Made by a program: the position numbers and the translations under genes. 21,269 nt of DNA, taken from Saccharofermentans sp. (GTDB lineage Bacteria > Bacillota_A > Clostridia > Saccharofermentanales > Saccharofermentanaceae). The stretch covers positions 1-21,269 of the forward strand of contig JAILHX010000040.1 in the NCBI GenBank assembly GCA_024695565.1, read 5' to 3'. Every line of letters begins with the position of its first letter. Position 1 is the first letter of the stretch. A model generated the notes under the pieces. The model saw only the letters and a program-made list of their open reading frames with translations, did no database searches and was not told where the DNA came from. Shown piece after piece: positions 1 through 7,085 of this stretch.

Positions 1-1
1 T

Positions 2-139
2 ATGGCTAAGAACGGAATGAATCCTAAGACTCTACAATATCTCATGGGACATGCAGATATAAGTGTTACGCTTAATACGTATTCACATGTAGGATTTGAA
101 GATGCAGTCGCTGAAGTCACTCGACTTGGTATTGTGTAA
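2..139 (+). CDS. Tyrosine recombinase/integrase, C-terminal fragment cut by window edge
   Basis: The first 45 codons in frame 2 read as the last part of a phage or conjugative-element integrase. The diagnostic string is LQYLMGHADISVTLNTY, which holds the conserved LMGH histidine and, ten residues later, the TY tyrosine expected to be the nucleophile that forms the covalent DNA 3'-phosphotyrosine intermediate. The sequence resembles Tn916-type integrases. The gene starts outside the window, so its length and intactness are unknown. A rho-independent terminator follows 67 bases after the stop, which supports a real gene end. Integrase genes commonly lie at the edge of their element, so an attachment site may be in the next 200 bases. 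Confidence 0.85.
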   Translation: MAKNGMNPKTLQYLMGHADISVTLNTYSHVGFEDAVAEVTRLGIV

Positions 140-205
140 AATCGCACGAAATAGTTTAATTGTATTTGGTTTAACGACTCGCGTGCCCGAGATAATAAAA
201 AACTG

Positions 206-238
206 CGGGTTCAAAACTCAAAATTTGAACCCGTTTTT
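206..238 (+). terminator. Rho-independent terminator after integrase
   Basis: A perfect 10-bp stem (cgggttcaaa with tttgaacccg) encloses an 8-nt loop and is followed directly by five T residues. It lies 67 bases after the integrase stop on the same strand. Confidence 0.8.
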
Positions 239-256
239 GAACCTTTTTCGGGATAA

Positions 257-293
257 GATAAGTGAAAATACACTACGATAAGTGGTTTTCACT
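257..293. repeat. Inverted repeat and direct repeat cluster, possible recombinase-binding region
   Basis: The 8-bp arms agtgaaaa (261-268) and ttttcact (286-293) enclose a second dyad, cact (271-274) with agtg (281-284). The octamer gataagtg occurs twice, at 257-264 and 277-284, exactly 20 bp apart. The cluster sits between the integrase terminator and the next gene, where integrase arm sites or an attachment core could be. This role is inferred. The right arm also overlaps the -35 box of a candidate promoter, so an operator is an alternative. Confidence 0.35.
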
Positions 294-316
294 GAATCGA
301 ATAAAAGCCGTATAAC
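288..316 (+). promoter_or_regulatory. Candidate sigma-A promoter for the phosphatase operon
   Basis: A -35 box ttcact (288-293, 4 of 6 consensus) and a -10 box tataac (311-316, 5 of 6) are separated by 17 bp. Transcription would begin near 323, about 40 bases before the phosphatase ATG. The -35 box overlaps the dyad at 261-293. Confidence 0.45.
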
Positions 317-363
317 CTCAATAAAATCAAGTATTTCGTAGTAAAACGTCACGAATCGTAATT

Positions 364-825
364 ATGATAAAAGTTTTATTTATTTGTCACGGCAATATCT
401 GTCGCTCGGTAATGTCTGAGTTCATTATGAAGGATATGCTGGTCAAAAGAGGGCTGGACAGCAGGATCGAAGTTGACTCTGCTGCGACGTCCAGAGAAGA
501 AATCGGCAATGATATGTATCCGCCGGCAAAGAGGCAGCTCGATAAGATGAATGTGCCCTATACGCGCCACAGCGCAAGGCAGATACGTCCCTCCGATTAC
601 GATTACTACGACTACATCATCTGCATGGAGCAGTATAACATCAGGAACTTAAGAAGGATCATTCCGGACGATCCCATGGATAAGGTCCATCTGCTCCTGG
701 ATTATTCTAGTAACCCCAGAGACATCTCGGATCCCTGGTATACGGATAACTTCGATAAGGCATACTCGGATATCAAGGAAGGCCTGGAAGGTTTTATCGC
801 TTATCTCGAGTCCCACGTGTTGTAA
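364..825 (+). CDS. Low-molecular-weight protein tyrosine phosphatase
   Basis: A 153-residue cytoplasmic phosphatase expected to remove phosphate from protein tyrosines. The P-loop CHGNICRS begins at residue 8, giving nucleophile Cys8 and phosphate-binding Arg14, and the general acid is Asp123 in DPWYT. The length is normal for the family. The common CLGNICRS form has His in place of Leu here, which lies inside the loop and should be tolerated. The start is fixed because the P-loop must be close to the N terminus, although no Shine-Dalgarno sequence is visible upstream. In many Firmicutes these enzymes oppose bacterial tyrosine kinases of capsule loci, but no kinase or capsule gene is seen here. 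A lipoprotein gene follows after 51 bases and may be cotranscribed. Confidence 0.93.
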   Translation: MIKVLFICHGNICRSVMSEFIMKDMLVKRGLDSRIEVDSAATSREEIGNDMYPPAKRQLDKMNVPYTRHSARQIRPSDYDYYDYIICMEQYNIRNLRRIIPDDPMDKVHLLLDYSSNPRDISDPWYTDNFDKAYSDIKEGLEGFIAYLESHVL

Positions 826-876
826 TTAAGATTATTCTGTGTTTTTCTAAATATATCTTTTGGGCGGGAGGATAAT

Positions 877-1485
877 ATGAAGACATTTAAGAAGATCGCT
901 TGTTCTGTTTTGGCACTTGGTCTCGTAATGGGACTTACTGCTTGCGCGCCTAAGACTTTTGAACATCAGAAGCTGATCGATTTCCTTGAAGACCAGGACT
1001 TCGACGACAGTAAAGAACTGGAAGATTACTATTATGATTATTCGGATATAATCACTTACGGAAGAACGGACGATGACGGTGCATATGTACACTGCGAAGG
1101 TAAAGATGCGCAGGAAGTCTACGATAGGATTACGAACCGTTTTGGAAATTACCCTGATTACGATGTCGAGGAAGCCACAACTTTCTGCTTCCGTGACGGC
1201 AAGGGATTTGCACAGGGATATCTGCTGTCTTTCGAAGATATCAAGGATGCTGAGAAATTCTTAAAAAAATACGGAAAGGCACTCCCCGATGACTACGAAG
1301 ACGGCGATGAAAAGAGTTATTCCTACTACATATATTCAGGTGAATCTTCAGGAGACAAAGAAACTAATATAGGCGTCTATCTCAGAGGAAACACCGTATT
1401 GATAATGATCTCTGTAGGTGTTGATGCTGATCTTACAGAGGATTTCTGCAAAGCCTTCGGCGTGAAATCTCCTACGGAACTCTGA
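877..1485 (+). CDS. Small lipoprotein of unknown function
   Basis: A 202-residue exported protein. The N terminus has the basic start MKTFKK, a hydrophobic stretch and the lipobox LTAC with Cys23, so it should be lipid-anchored on the outer face of the membrane. The mature part is acidic and rich in Asp, Glu and Tyr (for example YYYDYSD), with no catalytic motif recognised. A good ribosome binding site (gggagg) lies about 8 bases before the ATG, which supports this start. It sits between the phosphatase gene and the DUF1294-phosphoesterase gene, only 11 bases before the latter, so the three probably share a transcript. The family was not recognised. Confidence 0.85.
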   Translation: MKTFKKIACSVLALGLVMGLTACAPKTFEHQKLIDFLEDQDFDDSKELEDYYYDYSDIITYGRTDDDGAYVHCEGKDAQEVYDRITNRFGNYPDYDVEEATTFCFRDGKGFAQGYLLSFEDIKDAEKFLKKYGKALPDDYEDGDEKSYSYYIYSGESSGDKETNIGVYLRGNTVLIMISVGVDADLTEDFCKAFGVKSPTEL

Positions 1486-1496
1486 TATTCATTCTC

Positions 1497-2465
1497 ATGA
1501 TACTCATCTACTGGCTGATCTTAGTTAACCTCGTTGCATTCATCCTCTATGGCGCGGATAAGTCTTTCGCCAAGAAGGGTGCAAGAAGAATACCCGAGAA
1601 GACACTGCTGCTCTGGGCATGGCTTGGCGGCTCTATAGGTGCTTTCCTCGGAATGCAGATCTTTCGTCACAAGACAAAGAAGCCGAAGTTCTATATCACG
1701 GTCCCTGCGCTCATGGTACTTGAGATCGTGATCTGTATCTTCTGTCTGTTCCAGAACTACCATCTGACAAAGACTGAATACACTGCTGACTTAGGACTTG
1801 AACAAGACATAACTATTGTCCAGGTATCCGATCTCCATAACCAGTTCTTCGGGATTAAGGAGTCGTCATTACTTAAGCAGATCGAAGCTGCCGATCCGGA
1901 CATCATTGTAGTAACCGGTGACATCGTTGACTCAACACACACTTCCTACAGCATCGCATTAGACTTCATCGAGGGCGCGGTAAAGATCGCTCCCGTCTAT
2001 TACGTTACGGGCAATCACGAAGTGCGCCTGCGCGGTGCAAAATACGATGACTTCTGCCAAAAGATGGAGGATCTGGGAGTCGTCATGTTGGATGACAAAT
2101 ACATAGAAACTGACGAATACATAATCGCGGGAATCGCTGACAAGTCACTCGATAACTTCAATGCTTATCCTGCATTCTCAGATGAGAAACCGGTAATAAT
2201 GCTCGCGCACGAACCGCAGTACGATAAGCTCTACGCGAGCCTCGGTGCTGACCTCGTTCTTACAGGTCACTACCACGGCGGACAGATAATTATCCCGGGA
2301 CTTGGCGGCGTCATATCACCTGAATTCGAATTGTTCCCCGAGCGTTACGAGGGCATACATTCGATCGGCGGTATGAAGCTTGTAATCAGCCGCGGCCTAG
2401 GCAACAGCATCCTGCCTGTCAGGATAAATAACTATCCGGAACTGGTTGTGGTAAAAGTAAGCTGA
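1497..2465 (+). CDS. DUF1294 membrane domain fused to a calcineurin-type metallophosphoesterase
   Basis: A 322-residue two-domain protein. Residues 1-90 match DUF1294, a small membrane protein family, with the typical NLVAFILYGADKSFAKKGAR and GGSIGAFLGMQIFRHKT segments and three hydrophobic helices. Residues 105-322 are a metallophosphoesterase like the YkuE/YaeI group, with metal ligands in SDLHN (Asp112, His114), GDIVD (Asp142), GNHE (Asn173, His174), LAHEP (His238) and GHYHGG (His258, His260). The last helix (about 66-86) would hold the catalytic domain at the membrane. YaeI/YkuE relatives act on UDP-sugar or glycerophospholipid substrates, but the substrate here cannot be told. There is no stop between the domains. 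No Shine-Dalgarno is visible, so coupling to the lipoprotein gene 11 bases upstream is plausible. Confidence 0.9.
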   Translation: MILIYWLILVNLVAFILYGADKSFAKKGARRIPEKTLLLWAWLGGSIGAFLGMQIFRHKTKKPKFYITVPALMVLEIVICIFCLFQNYHLTKTEYTADLGLEQDITIVQVSDLHNQFFGIKESSLLKQIEAADPDIIVVTGDIVDSTHTSYSIALDFIEGAVKIAPVYYVTGNHEVRLRGAKYDDFCQKMEDLGVVMLDDKYIETDEYIIAGIADKSLDNFNAYPAFSDEKPVIMLAHEPQYDKLYASLGADLVLTGHYHGGQIIIPGLGGVISPEFELFPERYEGIHSIGGMKLVISRGLGNSILPVRINNYPELVVVKVS

Positions 2466-2468
2466 TAT

Positions 2469-3272
2469 TTATACAACCTGTCTCAACGGTTCCCATTCCA
2501 AAGCATCATCAGGGATCATGTCGTTATAAGCGGACAGGACCTGACTTACAAAATACTCTCTGTCAAAATTGTACTTATCATATACATGCACATAGATAAC
2601 TTCCCTGCCGGGTCTGTAGATATCTTTTGAGAATCCGGTTATCTTCGTCGCCGATCTCAGAGAATAATCCGCCTTGTCATTCATGCCCAGCAGCTCAAGA
2701 TATGCACATCTGTCTATCTCATAAAAATTAACAAGATAATCCGGATTAATAGTCTGATCTATTGCCTTCAGGTAGATCTCTGTCTCATACTTGAACGGAA
2801 TGTCCATAAGTTTCAGCAGGTCAGAACCGAACAATTCATTCTTGGACTTCAGGTCTCCGTGATCACTGACAGTTGGTGTATTGGACTCATAATAACCACA
2901 GTGTTCAGCCTGCCTGCTGAAGTAACCGTTATTCATTCCGTGCGGGTCCGAATACTGCTTTATCGGGAATCTTACTCCGGGCGGCTCAAAACTGTACATA
3001 GCACGCCAGCTATTAAGAAGGTCTTCGTATTCTGCTTTTTTCTTTATGTACAAGTTGATCCTATCCGTGTATATCTTCCCATGTTTTGACGTCACCCTCA
3101 ATCTCCTGGTGTGCCTGGAAGAGATTTCAGGCCTTTCCGGGTCATAGGTCACTACTACGGTGCTCTTACCGCGCCAATCAGTAAAATAGCCGTGAGGCAT
3201 CCTCTCCAGTTCCAGCCTTCTGTATTCAAGCTTTACAGCGTGTACTTTCATGGGATAGATTATTGCGTTCAT
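2469..3272 (-). CDS. Probable PD-(D/E)XK nuclease-like protein, paralogue 1
   Basis: A 267-residue soluble protein without signal or membrane segment. Its second half has the order of elements seen in restriction-endonuclease-like folds: SKNE (Glu146), IPFKYETEIYL (Glu163), INPDYLV (Asp178) and YLELLGM (Glu193). This order resembles an uncharacterised clostridial family that has PDF followed by an EHFGM motif. The protein encoded at 20105-20902 shares the elements, the near-equal length and an N-terminal helix ending in Met-Pro. The third motif lacks the usual Lys (E-x-L instead of E-x-K), so catalysis is uncertain. A ribosome binding site (agaggga) precedes the ATG by about 5 bases. The gene converges on the phosphoesterase gene with only 3 bases between stops. 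The function is inferred from the motif pattern only. Confidence 0.6.
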   Translation of the reverse strand: MNAIIYPMKVHAVKLEYRRLELERMPHGYFTDWRGKSTVVVTYDPERPEISSRHTRRLRVTSKHGKIYTDRINLYIKKKAEYEDLLNSWRAMYSFEPPGVRFPIKQYSDPHGMNNGYFSRQAEHCGYYESNTPTVSDHGDLKSKNELFGSDLLKLMDIPFKYETEIYLKAIDQTINPDYLVNFYEIDRCAYLELLGMNDKADYSLRSATKITGFSKDIYRPGREVIYVHVYDKYNFDREYFVSQVLSAYNDMIPDDALEWEPLRQVV

Positions 3273-3446
3273 GAGTTCCCTCTTGTTTGTTTCTGTCTGA
3301 CCTAATTATGCACCCACACTCCAGTCCCAAACTACTACCCAAAAGTCTCGATTTTACGGGGTGATTTTTCAAATCTTGAATTATTGATGGCTGCCGAATC
3401 CTTGAAATGTAAGGCTGTGCGTAAGAATCCGTGTTTTTGAAAATAA

Positions 3447-3703
3447 GTACAGCAAAAGCACGGCAGGTGTTGTACAAACAGTTGTACAAAGTGCTGTTTA
3501 TCGGGCATATGTACAGCAAAAGCACGGCAGGTGTTGTACAAGCAGTTGTACAAAGTGTTGTTTCTCGGGCATATGTACAGCAAATGTGCGGCAGTGCTGT
3601 ACAAGCACTTGTACAAATCGCGTTTTAGAGGGCATATGTACAGCAAAAGCACAGCAGGTGTTGTACAAACGGATGTACAAATCCGCCTGTCAGAACACCT
3701 ATA
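3447..3703. repeat. Four tandem 63-64 bp repeats carrying GTAC palindromes
   Basis: Units begin at 3447, 3511, 3575 and 3638, and the last is partly degenerate. Each contains gtacagcaaa followed by two cores of the palindrome ttgtacaa, or a close variant, placed 12 bp apart. GTAC occurs twelve times with spacings of 25 (24 once), 12 and 27. Unit 3 differs most, but its first core is flanked by gtgct and agcac, and the second core of unit 4 by cggat and atccg, so dyad symmetry is kept where the bases change. The array fills most of the 502-base gap between divergent genes (3273-3774). The other part, 3273-3446, shows nothing recognisable. Open frames on both strands here result from the repeat and are not taken as genes. 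A protein-binding array or a structured RNA are both possible. Confidence 0.85.
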
Positions 3704-3738
3704 CAACTCACACTCCCCAAATCTGTATTATTCTTCCG

Positions 3739-3768
3739 TTGAAACATAAAAGGCGGCCGTGTTAAAAT
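3739..3768 (+). promoter_or_regulatory. Candidate sigma-A promoter for the carboxylesterase, possibly leaderless
   Basis: A -35 box ttgaaa (3739-3744) and a -10 box taaaat (3763-3768, 5 of 6 consensus) are 18 bp apart. The expected transcription start is near 3775, which is the first base of the esterase ATG. No Shine-Dalgarno sequence lies before that ATG. Confidence 0.5.
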
Positions 3769-3774
3769 TTCTTT

Positions 3775-5124
3775 ATGAAATACTCACGGACTGTAGCAAC
3801 TGAATACGGACTGGTCAAGGGCATCATTAAGGACGGGTGCGGGCAGTACCTCGGAATCCCGTTTGCTGCGCCTCCTACGGGCGAGCTCGCTTTCAGGCAT
3901 CCGGTTAAGCCCGATCCCTGGGACGGCGTCATGGAGGCCTCCAGAGGCTCTGTAAACCCTGTTCAGGGCAAGGGTACGGCTACTATCGCGATCGACGGCA
4001 AGGACTGCCTCTATCTCAATGTCTTCGTTCCTGAAGATCTTCCGGCCAATGCACCGGTCATGGTGTGGTTCTACGGCGGATCTTATGCCAACGGCGGATG
4101 CGGCAGAAAGAGCAACAACGACGATGCCCTGGTCTACGACATGGCACGCTTTGCAAGAGAGACCAGGACCATCACGGTAACGTTCAACTACAGACTTAAC
4201 TTAGAGGGATTCCTCAACTTAAGTTTCCTCGACAGGAAGCAGTTCGACAGGAGCAACGGTCTTTTTGATCAGATGGCTGCTCTGAAGTTCGTAAGGAACA
4301 ACATAAACAAATTCGGCGGTGACGCAGATAACGTTACGGTCTTCGGTCAGTCTGCAGGTGCCGCGTGCATAATCGCGCTTCTGGGAATGCCTGAGGCAAG
4401 GACTCTTTTCGACAAGGCGATAATACAGTCAGCATGCGCTGAATCCTTCTGGAGCGAAGAGCAGAGCAGACGATACACGATGAAGTATCTGAAGTTCTTA
4501 GGTGTAAAACCTACTGACCTTAAGAGCCTTCGTGACGTTCCGGTCTATACGATCCATGAAGCCAACAAGAAGATCAAAAAGTTCGTATTCAGAGAAGGCC
4601 AATCGAACTGTGCATTCTCGCCCGTCATAGACGGCGAGATCATCAAGGGCCGCCCTGTTGACATGGCCAAGAATTCAAACAAGCCCATCCTCATCGGAAC
4701 ATGCATGCAGGAAGGCGATGCATTCATAAGCGGCATCCCGACACTTGCTCTCCCTCTTGCAGCCAAGTGGTTCCACTTCAAGCTCAAGTGGTCAAGGAAC
4801 ATGCGCAGGATAATGTCTGACAGCTTCACTGCGACGTTCTACTCGGATCCGTCAAGAGAGCTTGCCCGCGAGATCAAGGGTCCGTCATGGGTCTACGAAT
4901 ACCAGTATCTGACACCCGAGCAGGAAAAGAAGAAGACCGGAGTTTACCACGCAAGCGAGCTCCCGCTGCTGTTCGGCAATTCAAATTCATACATCAACAT
5001 CGACGATCCCGTATCACAGCGCGTCGGCGAGAAGATGAGAGAATACTGGAGCGAATTCGCATACACGGGAAAACTCCCCTGGAAGCAGTACAGAGACGAC
5101 GAAGAGATCAAGGGCATCTACTGA
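3775..5124 (+). CDS. Type-B carboxylesterase
   Basis: A 449-residue alpha/beta hydrolase of the carboxylesterase/p-nitrobenzyl esterase family, expected to hydrolyse carboxylic esters. Visible elements are the N-terminal VKGIIKDGCGQYLGIPFA region, DCLYLNVFVP, the oxyanion-hole segment WFYGGSY (about 98-104), the nucleophile elbow GQSAG with Ser193, a likely acid Glu313 in QEGDAF, and His392 in YHASELPLLFG. It has no signal peptide, so a cytoplasmic enzyme is likely. At 449 residues it is slightly shorter than the usual 480-550. The start is supported because the family begins with this beta strand, yet no ribosome binding site is present. The gene lies alone between the repeat array and the Rrf2 gene. 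The natural substrate cannot be inferred. Confidence 0.92.
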   Translation: MKYSRTVATEYGLVKGIIKDGCGQYLGIPFAAPPTGELAFRHPVKPDPWDGVMEASRGSVNPVQGKGTATIAIDGKDCLYLNVFVPEDLPANAPVMVWFYGGSYANGGCGRKSNNDDALVYDMARFARETRTITVTFNYRLNLEGFLNLSFLDRKQFDRSNGLFDQMAALKFVRNNINKFGGDADNVTVFGQSAGAACIIALLGMPEARTLFDKAIIQSACAESFWSEEQSRRYTMKYLKFLGVKPTDLKSLRDVPVYTIHEANKKIKKFVFREGQSNCAFSPVIDGEIIKGRPVDMAKNSNKPILIGTCMQEGDAFISGIPTLALPLAAKWFHFKLKWSRNMRRIMSDSFTATFYSDPSRELAREIKGPSWVYEYQYLTPEQEKKKTGVYHASELPLLFGNSNSYINIDDPVSQRVGEKMREYWSEFAYTGKLPWKQYRDDEEIKGIY

Positions 5125-5180
5125 TACTGACATATTGTCATTTTTCATTGCAAAATTAAGCAAACTTCCTGCTAAGTGTA

Positions 5181-5210
5181 ATTACATTATTATTAACCTT
5201 CCCGTATAAT
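5181..5210 (+). promoter_or_regulatory. Candidate promoter for the Rrf2 regulator
   Basis: A perfect -10 box tataat lies at 5205-5210, with a weaker -35 box attaca (5181-5186, 4 of 6) 18 bp upstream. The start point would fall near 5217, about 20 bases before the ATG with its cggagg ribosome binding site. Autorepression is common in Rrf2 regulators, but no clear IscR or CymR operator was seen. Confidence 0.5.
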
Positions 5211-5238
5211 AGGTTTATTGCTTCACGGAGGTACCGGT

Positions 5239-5658
5239 ATGGTTGTATCTACAAAAGGACGTTATGCTCTCCGCGTAATGATCGACATCGCAAAATACGG
5301 CAAGGATTCTTATGTCGCCTTGGGTGACATCGCAAATAGACAGGGACTTTCCGAGAAGTACTTGGAATCGATAATCAAGATGCTCGTGCAGAACGGCCTT
5401 GTTAAGGGTCTGCGCGGCAAGAACGGCGGCTACAAGCTCACCAAAGATGCTTCAGACATCACGGCATGGGACATCATATCGATCACGGAGAACGACTTCT
5501 ACGTCGTATCCTGCATGAACCCCGATGCGCCCAAATGCGACCGCGTCAACCAATGCGTAACGCTTCCGATGTGGAAGGAATTCAGCGATGAGATGCAGGC
5601 GTTCTTCAGGAAGTACACGATAGCCGATCTCGCTGCCAAAGAGAGCGCAAACGAATAA
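5239..5658 (+). CDS. Rrf2-family transcriptional regulator, IscR-like
   Basis: A 139-residue winged-helix DNA-binding protein. It opens with the family signature VSTKGRYALRVMIDIA, then the helix-turn-helix ALGDIANRQGLSEKYLESII and the wing RGKNGGYKL. Cys92, Cys100 and Cys106 form the three-cysteine pattern that binds an iron-sulphur cluster in IscR and related sensors, although the spacing (7 and 5 intervening residues) differs from the 5 and 5 of E. coli IscR. The ATG at 5239 is chosen because ggagg lies 8 bases before it; a TTG at 5218 is in frame but lies upstream of that site. No isc, suf or cysteine-biosynthesis genes are nearby, so its targets are elsewhere or it regulates itself. A hairpin terminator follows. 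Confidence 0.92.
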   Translation: MVVSTKGRYALRVMIDIAKYGKDSYVALGDIANRQGLSEKYLESIIKMLVQNGLVKGLRGKNGGYKLTKDASDITAWDIISITENDFYVVSCMNPDAPKCDRVNQCVTLPMWKEFSDEMQAFFRKYTIADLAAKESANE

Positions 5659-5666
5659 AAGATCAA

Positions 5667-5695
5667 GGCCGCCGGATGTGTGATCATTGGCGGCC
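5667..5695. terminator. Shared terminator hairpin between convergent Rrf2 and lipase genes
   Basis: The 7-bp GC stem ggccgcc/ggcggcc with a 15-nt loop lies in the 43-base gap between two convergent stops. T-rich sequence follows on both sides (tgttaatta on +, ttgatcttttatt on -), so it could act in both directions. Confidence 0.6.
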
Positions 5696-5701
5696 TGTTA
5701 A

Positions 5702-7057
5702 TTACAATCCTCTCTCCTTCAACCCCTGCACGAGACCTACATAGAATTCACGGACGTCAAAGCCTTCGATGTTCTCGCGGTTCAGGTCGATCATGTCGGC
5801 GTGTGAGATGCCGCGCAAGCCTGCGTTGGTCAGGAAGTGATAGTCCTCTCCCCACTTAAATGATTTCTCGCCTACAAGACCGTCGTTAAGTCCGTCGAAG
5901 TACTTGACCAGGTGATAGCTCATGTTGAGCGGGAACTTGCCGCTTACAGCGTGATTGAGCTTGCTTCCGAAGCTCTGCGTGTAGATGCCGTCGAACTGGT
6001 GCTGCATGGGCTCCATCTCGGCATTGAGTCTTGCAACGCCTGAAGACGTGAGATCCATTACGGCTTTTACGAAGTCAGGGTTGGAATCGCCTAATAATTT
6101 AGCGCCCTTGTTGTATGTTGCAGCTACCGCGAGCTTTGCTTTCTCAGGTGCTTTAGTCATGAGGTAGTCTGCAAATTCGCAGCCTTTGTGAGGCGTGTTT
6201 ATCGTTGTAAGTGATGCGACATAAGGTGCCATGCCGAGCATTGTGATACAGTATCTGGAATCAAGGCCGCCCTTGCTGTGGGCAATGATGTTGACCTTAT
6301 CTGCGCCCGTCTCTTCGAGGCACTGGACGATAGACTTTTTGAGCTGCATTGCACAGGTCCTGACGTCACCTGCAGACTCCTGACCGCCGTAGTAGATGGT
6401 CGCTCCGTTCGTGATGAGCTCCTGCGGTACTCTTCCCCAGTAGTTTAAGTGCTCCGTATCTCTGAAGAACACACCGTGTACCATCAGTATCGGATACTTG
6501 GTCTGGCATATCTTCTGGTCCTTGCGAAAATAGTCTCTCCAGTATCGGTCGGTCTCTTCGCGGATCTCTCTTCCTGCGACCTTGACGATCATGTGCAGGC
6601 AAAAAAGGTTTGCTATGGGGATCATGCCGCAGAAGATGCCTAAGAGTCTCTTGTCGATCCCGAGCTGCTTTGACGTCAGATAGACGATAATTATTCCCGT
6701 CCAGAAATAGGCATTAAGGAGCCCGATCGTCACCAGCGCATAAACAAGTATGTATACCCACTCGATGTGCTCCATGAAGAAGAACGAAGCAATGAATACC
6801 GGAATGACGGCCAGAAGCGTATACGGGAACGCCGATAAGATGCAGTTGCCGTAAGCGCAGACCTTAAGTCTAAAAGCCTTGACAAAGCCCGCGAAAAAGC
6901 CCGGCAGAACGAATGAAGCTATGGTGAGCGCCACCGTAAGTGCTATGAACCACAGATTTATCTGATAAAGAAAAGTGCTAAGGCACGCGCTTGTTATACA
7001 AACGCCGCTTAGCACTTTTACTATAGGCTTTTCCCTGTAAACTTTGCCTGAGGCCAC
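5702..7057 (-). CDS. Membrane-anchored lipase-like alpha/beta hydrolase
   Basis: A 451-residue protein. The first 160 residues are hydrophobic, with about four to five membrane segments (around 11-28, 33-56, 72-91, 99-127 and 137-155). From residue 185 follows a lipase domain: oxyanion-hole segment LMVHG (191-195), nucleophile elbow AHSKGG with Ser261 (Ala in place of the usual first Gly), Asp392 in GLNDGLVG and His419 in ISHADM. The triad therefore looks complete, and the protein may cleave a lipid or acyl ester close to the membrane. The start is a GTG, with aaggga about 12 bases upstream. It begins 28 bases after the TPR gene on the same strand, so it is probably the last gene of the MoxR/VWA operon. 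That association is unusual; the function is inferred from family only. Confidence 0.82.
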   Translation of the reverse strand: MASGKVYREKPIVKVLSGVCITSACLSTFLYQINLWFIALTVALTIASFVLPGFFAGFVKAFRLKVCAYGNCILSAFPYTLLAVIPVFIASFFFMEHIEWVYILVYALVTIGLLNAYFWTGIIIVYLTSKQLGIDKRLLGIFCGMIPIANLFCLHMIVKVAGREIREETDRYWRDYFRKDQKICQTKYPILMVHGVFFRDTEHLNYWGRVPQELITNGATIYYGGQESAGDVRTCAMQLKKSIVQCLEETGADKVNIIAHSKGGLDSRYCITMLGMAPYVASLTTINTPHKGCEFADYLMTKAPEKAKLAVAATYNKGAKLLGDSNPDFVKAVMDLTSSGVARLNAEMEPMQHQFDGIYTQSFGSKLNHAVSGKFPLNMSYHLVKYFDGLNDGLVGEKSFKWGEDYHFLTNAGLRGISHADMIDLNRENIEGFDVREFYVGLVQGLKERGL

Positions 7058-7085
7058 CTGGTCAGATCCCTTAAGTCTTTAAGCT

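Noticed and set aside
201..233. A tRNA T-arm or tRNA 3' end as integration site, from the string gggttcaaa.
   Set aside because: The rest of a tRNA is missing, and the sequence is explained by a perfect terminator stem with T-run.
3447..3703. A CRISPR array in the repeat region.
   Set aside because: The units are directly adjacent and similar along their whole length, without unique spacers, and no cas genes are in the window.
3335..3706. Overlapping open frames on both strands of the 64-bp repeats, giving Cys- and Tyr-rich peptides.
   Set aside because: The unit length is not a multiple of three and stops happen to be rare in it, so several frames stay open. No ribosome binding site or recognisable domain is present.
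5218..5238. TTG start adding seven residues to the Rrf2 regulator.
   Set aside because: The ggagg ribosome binding site lies downstream of it, 8 bases before the ATG at 5239, and the family signature begins right after that ATG.
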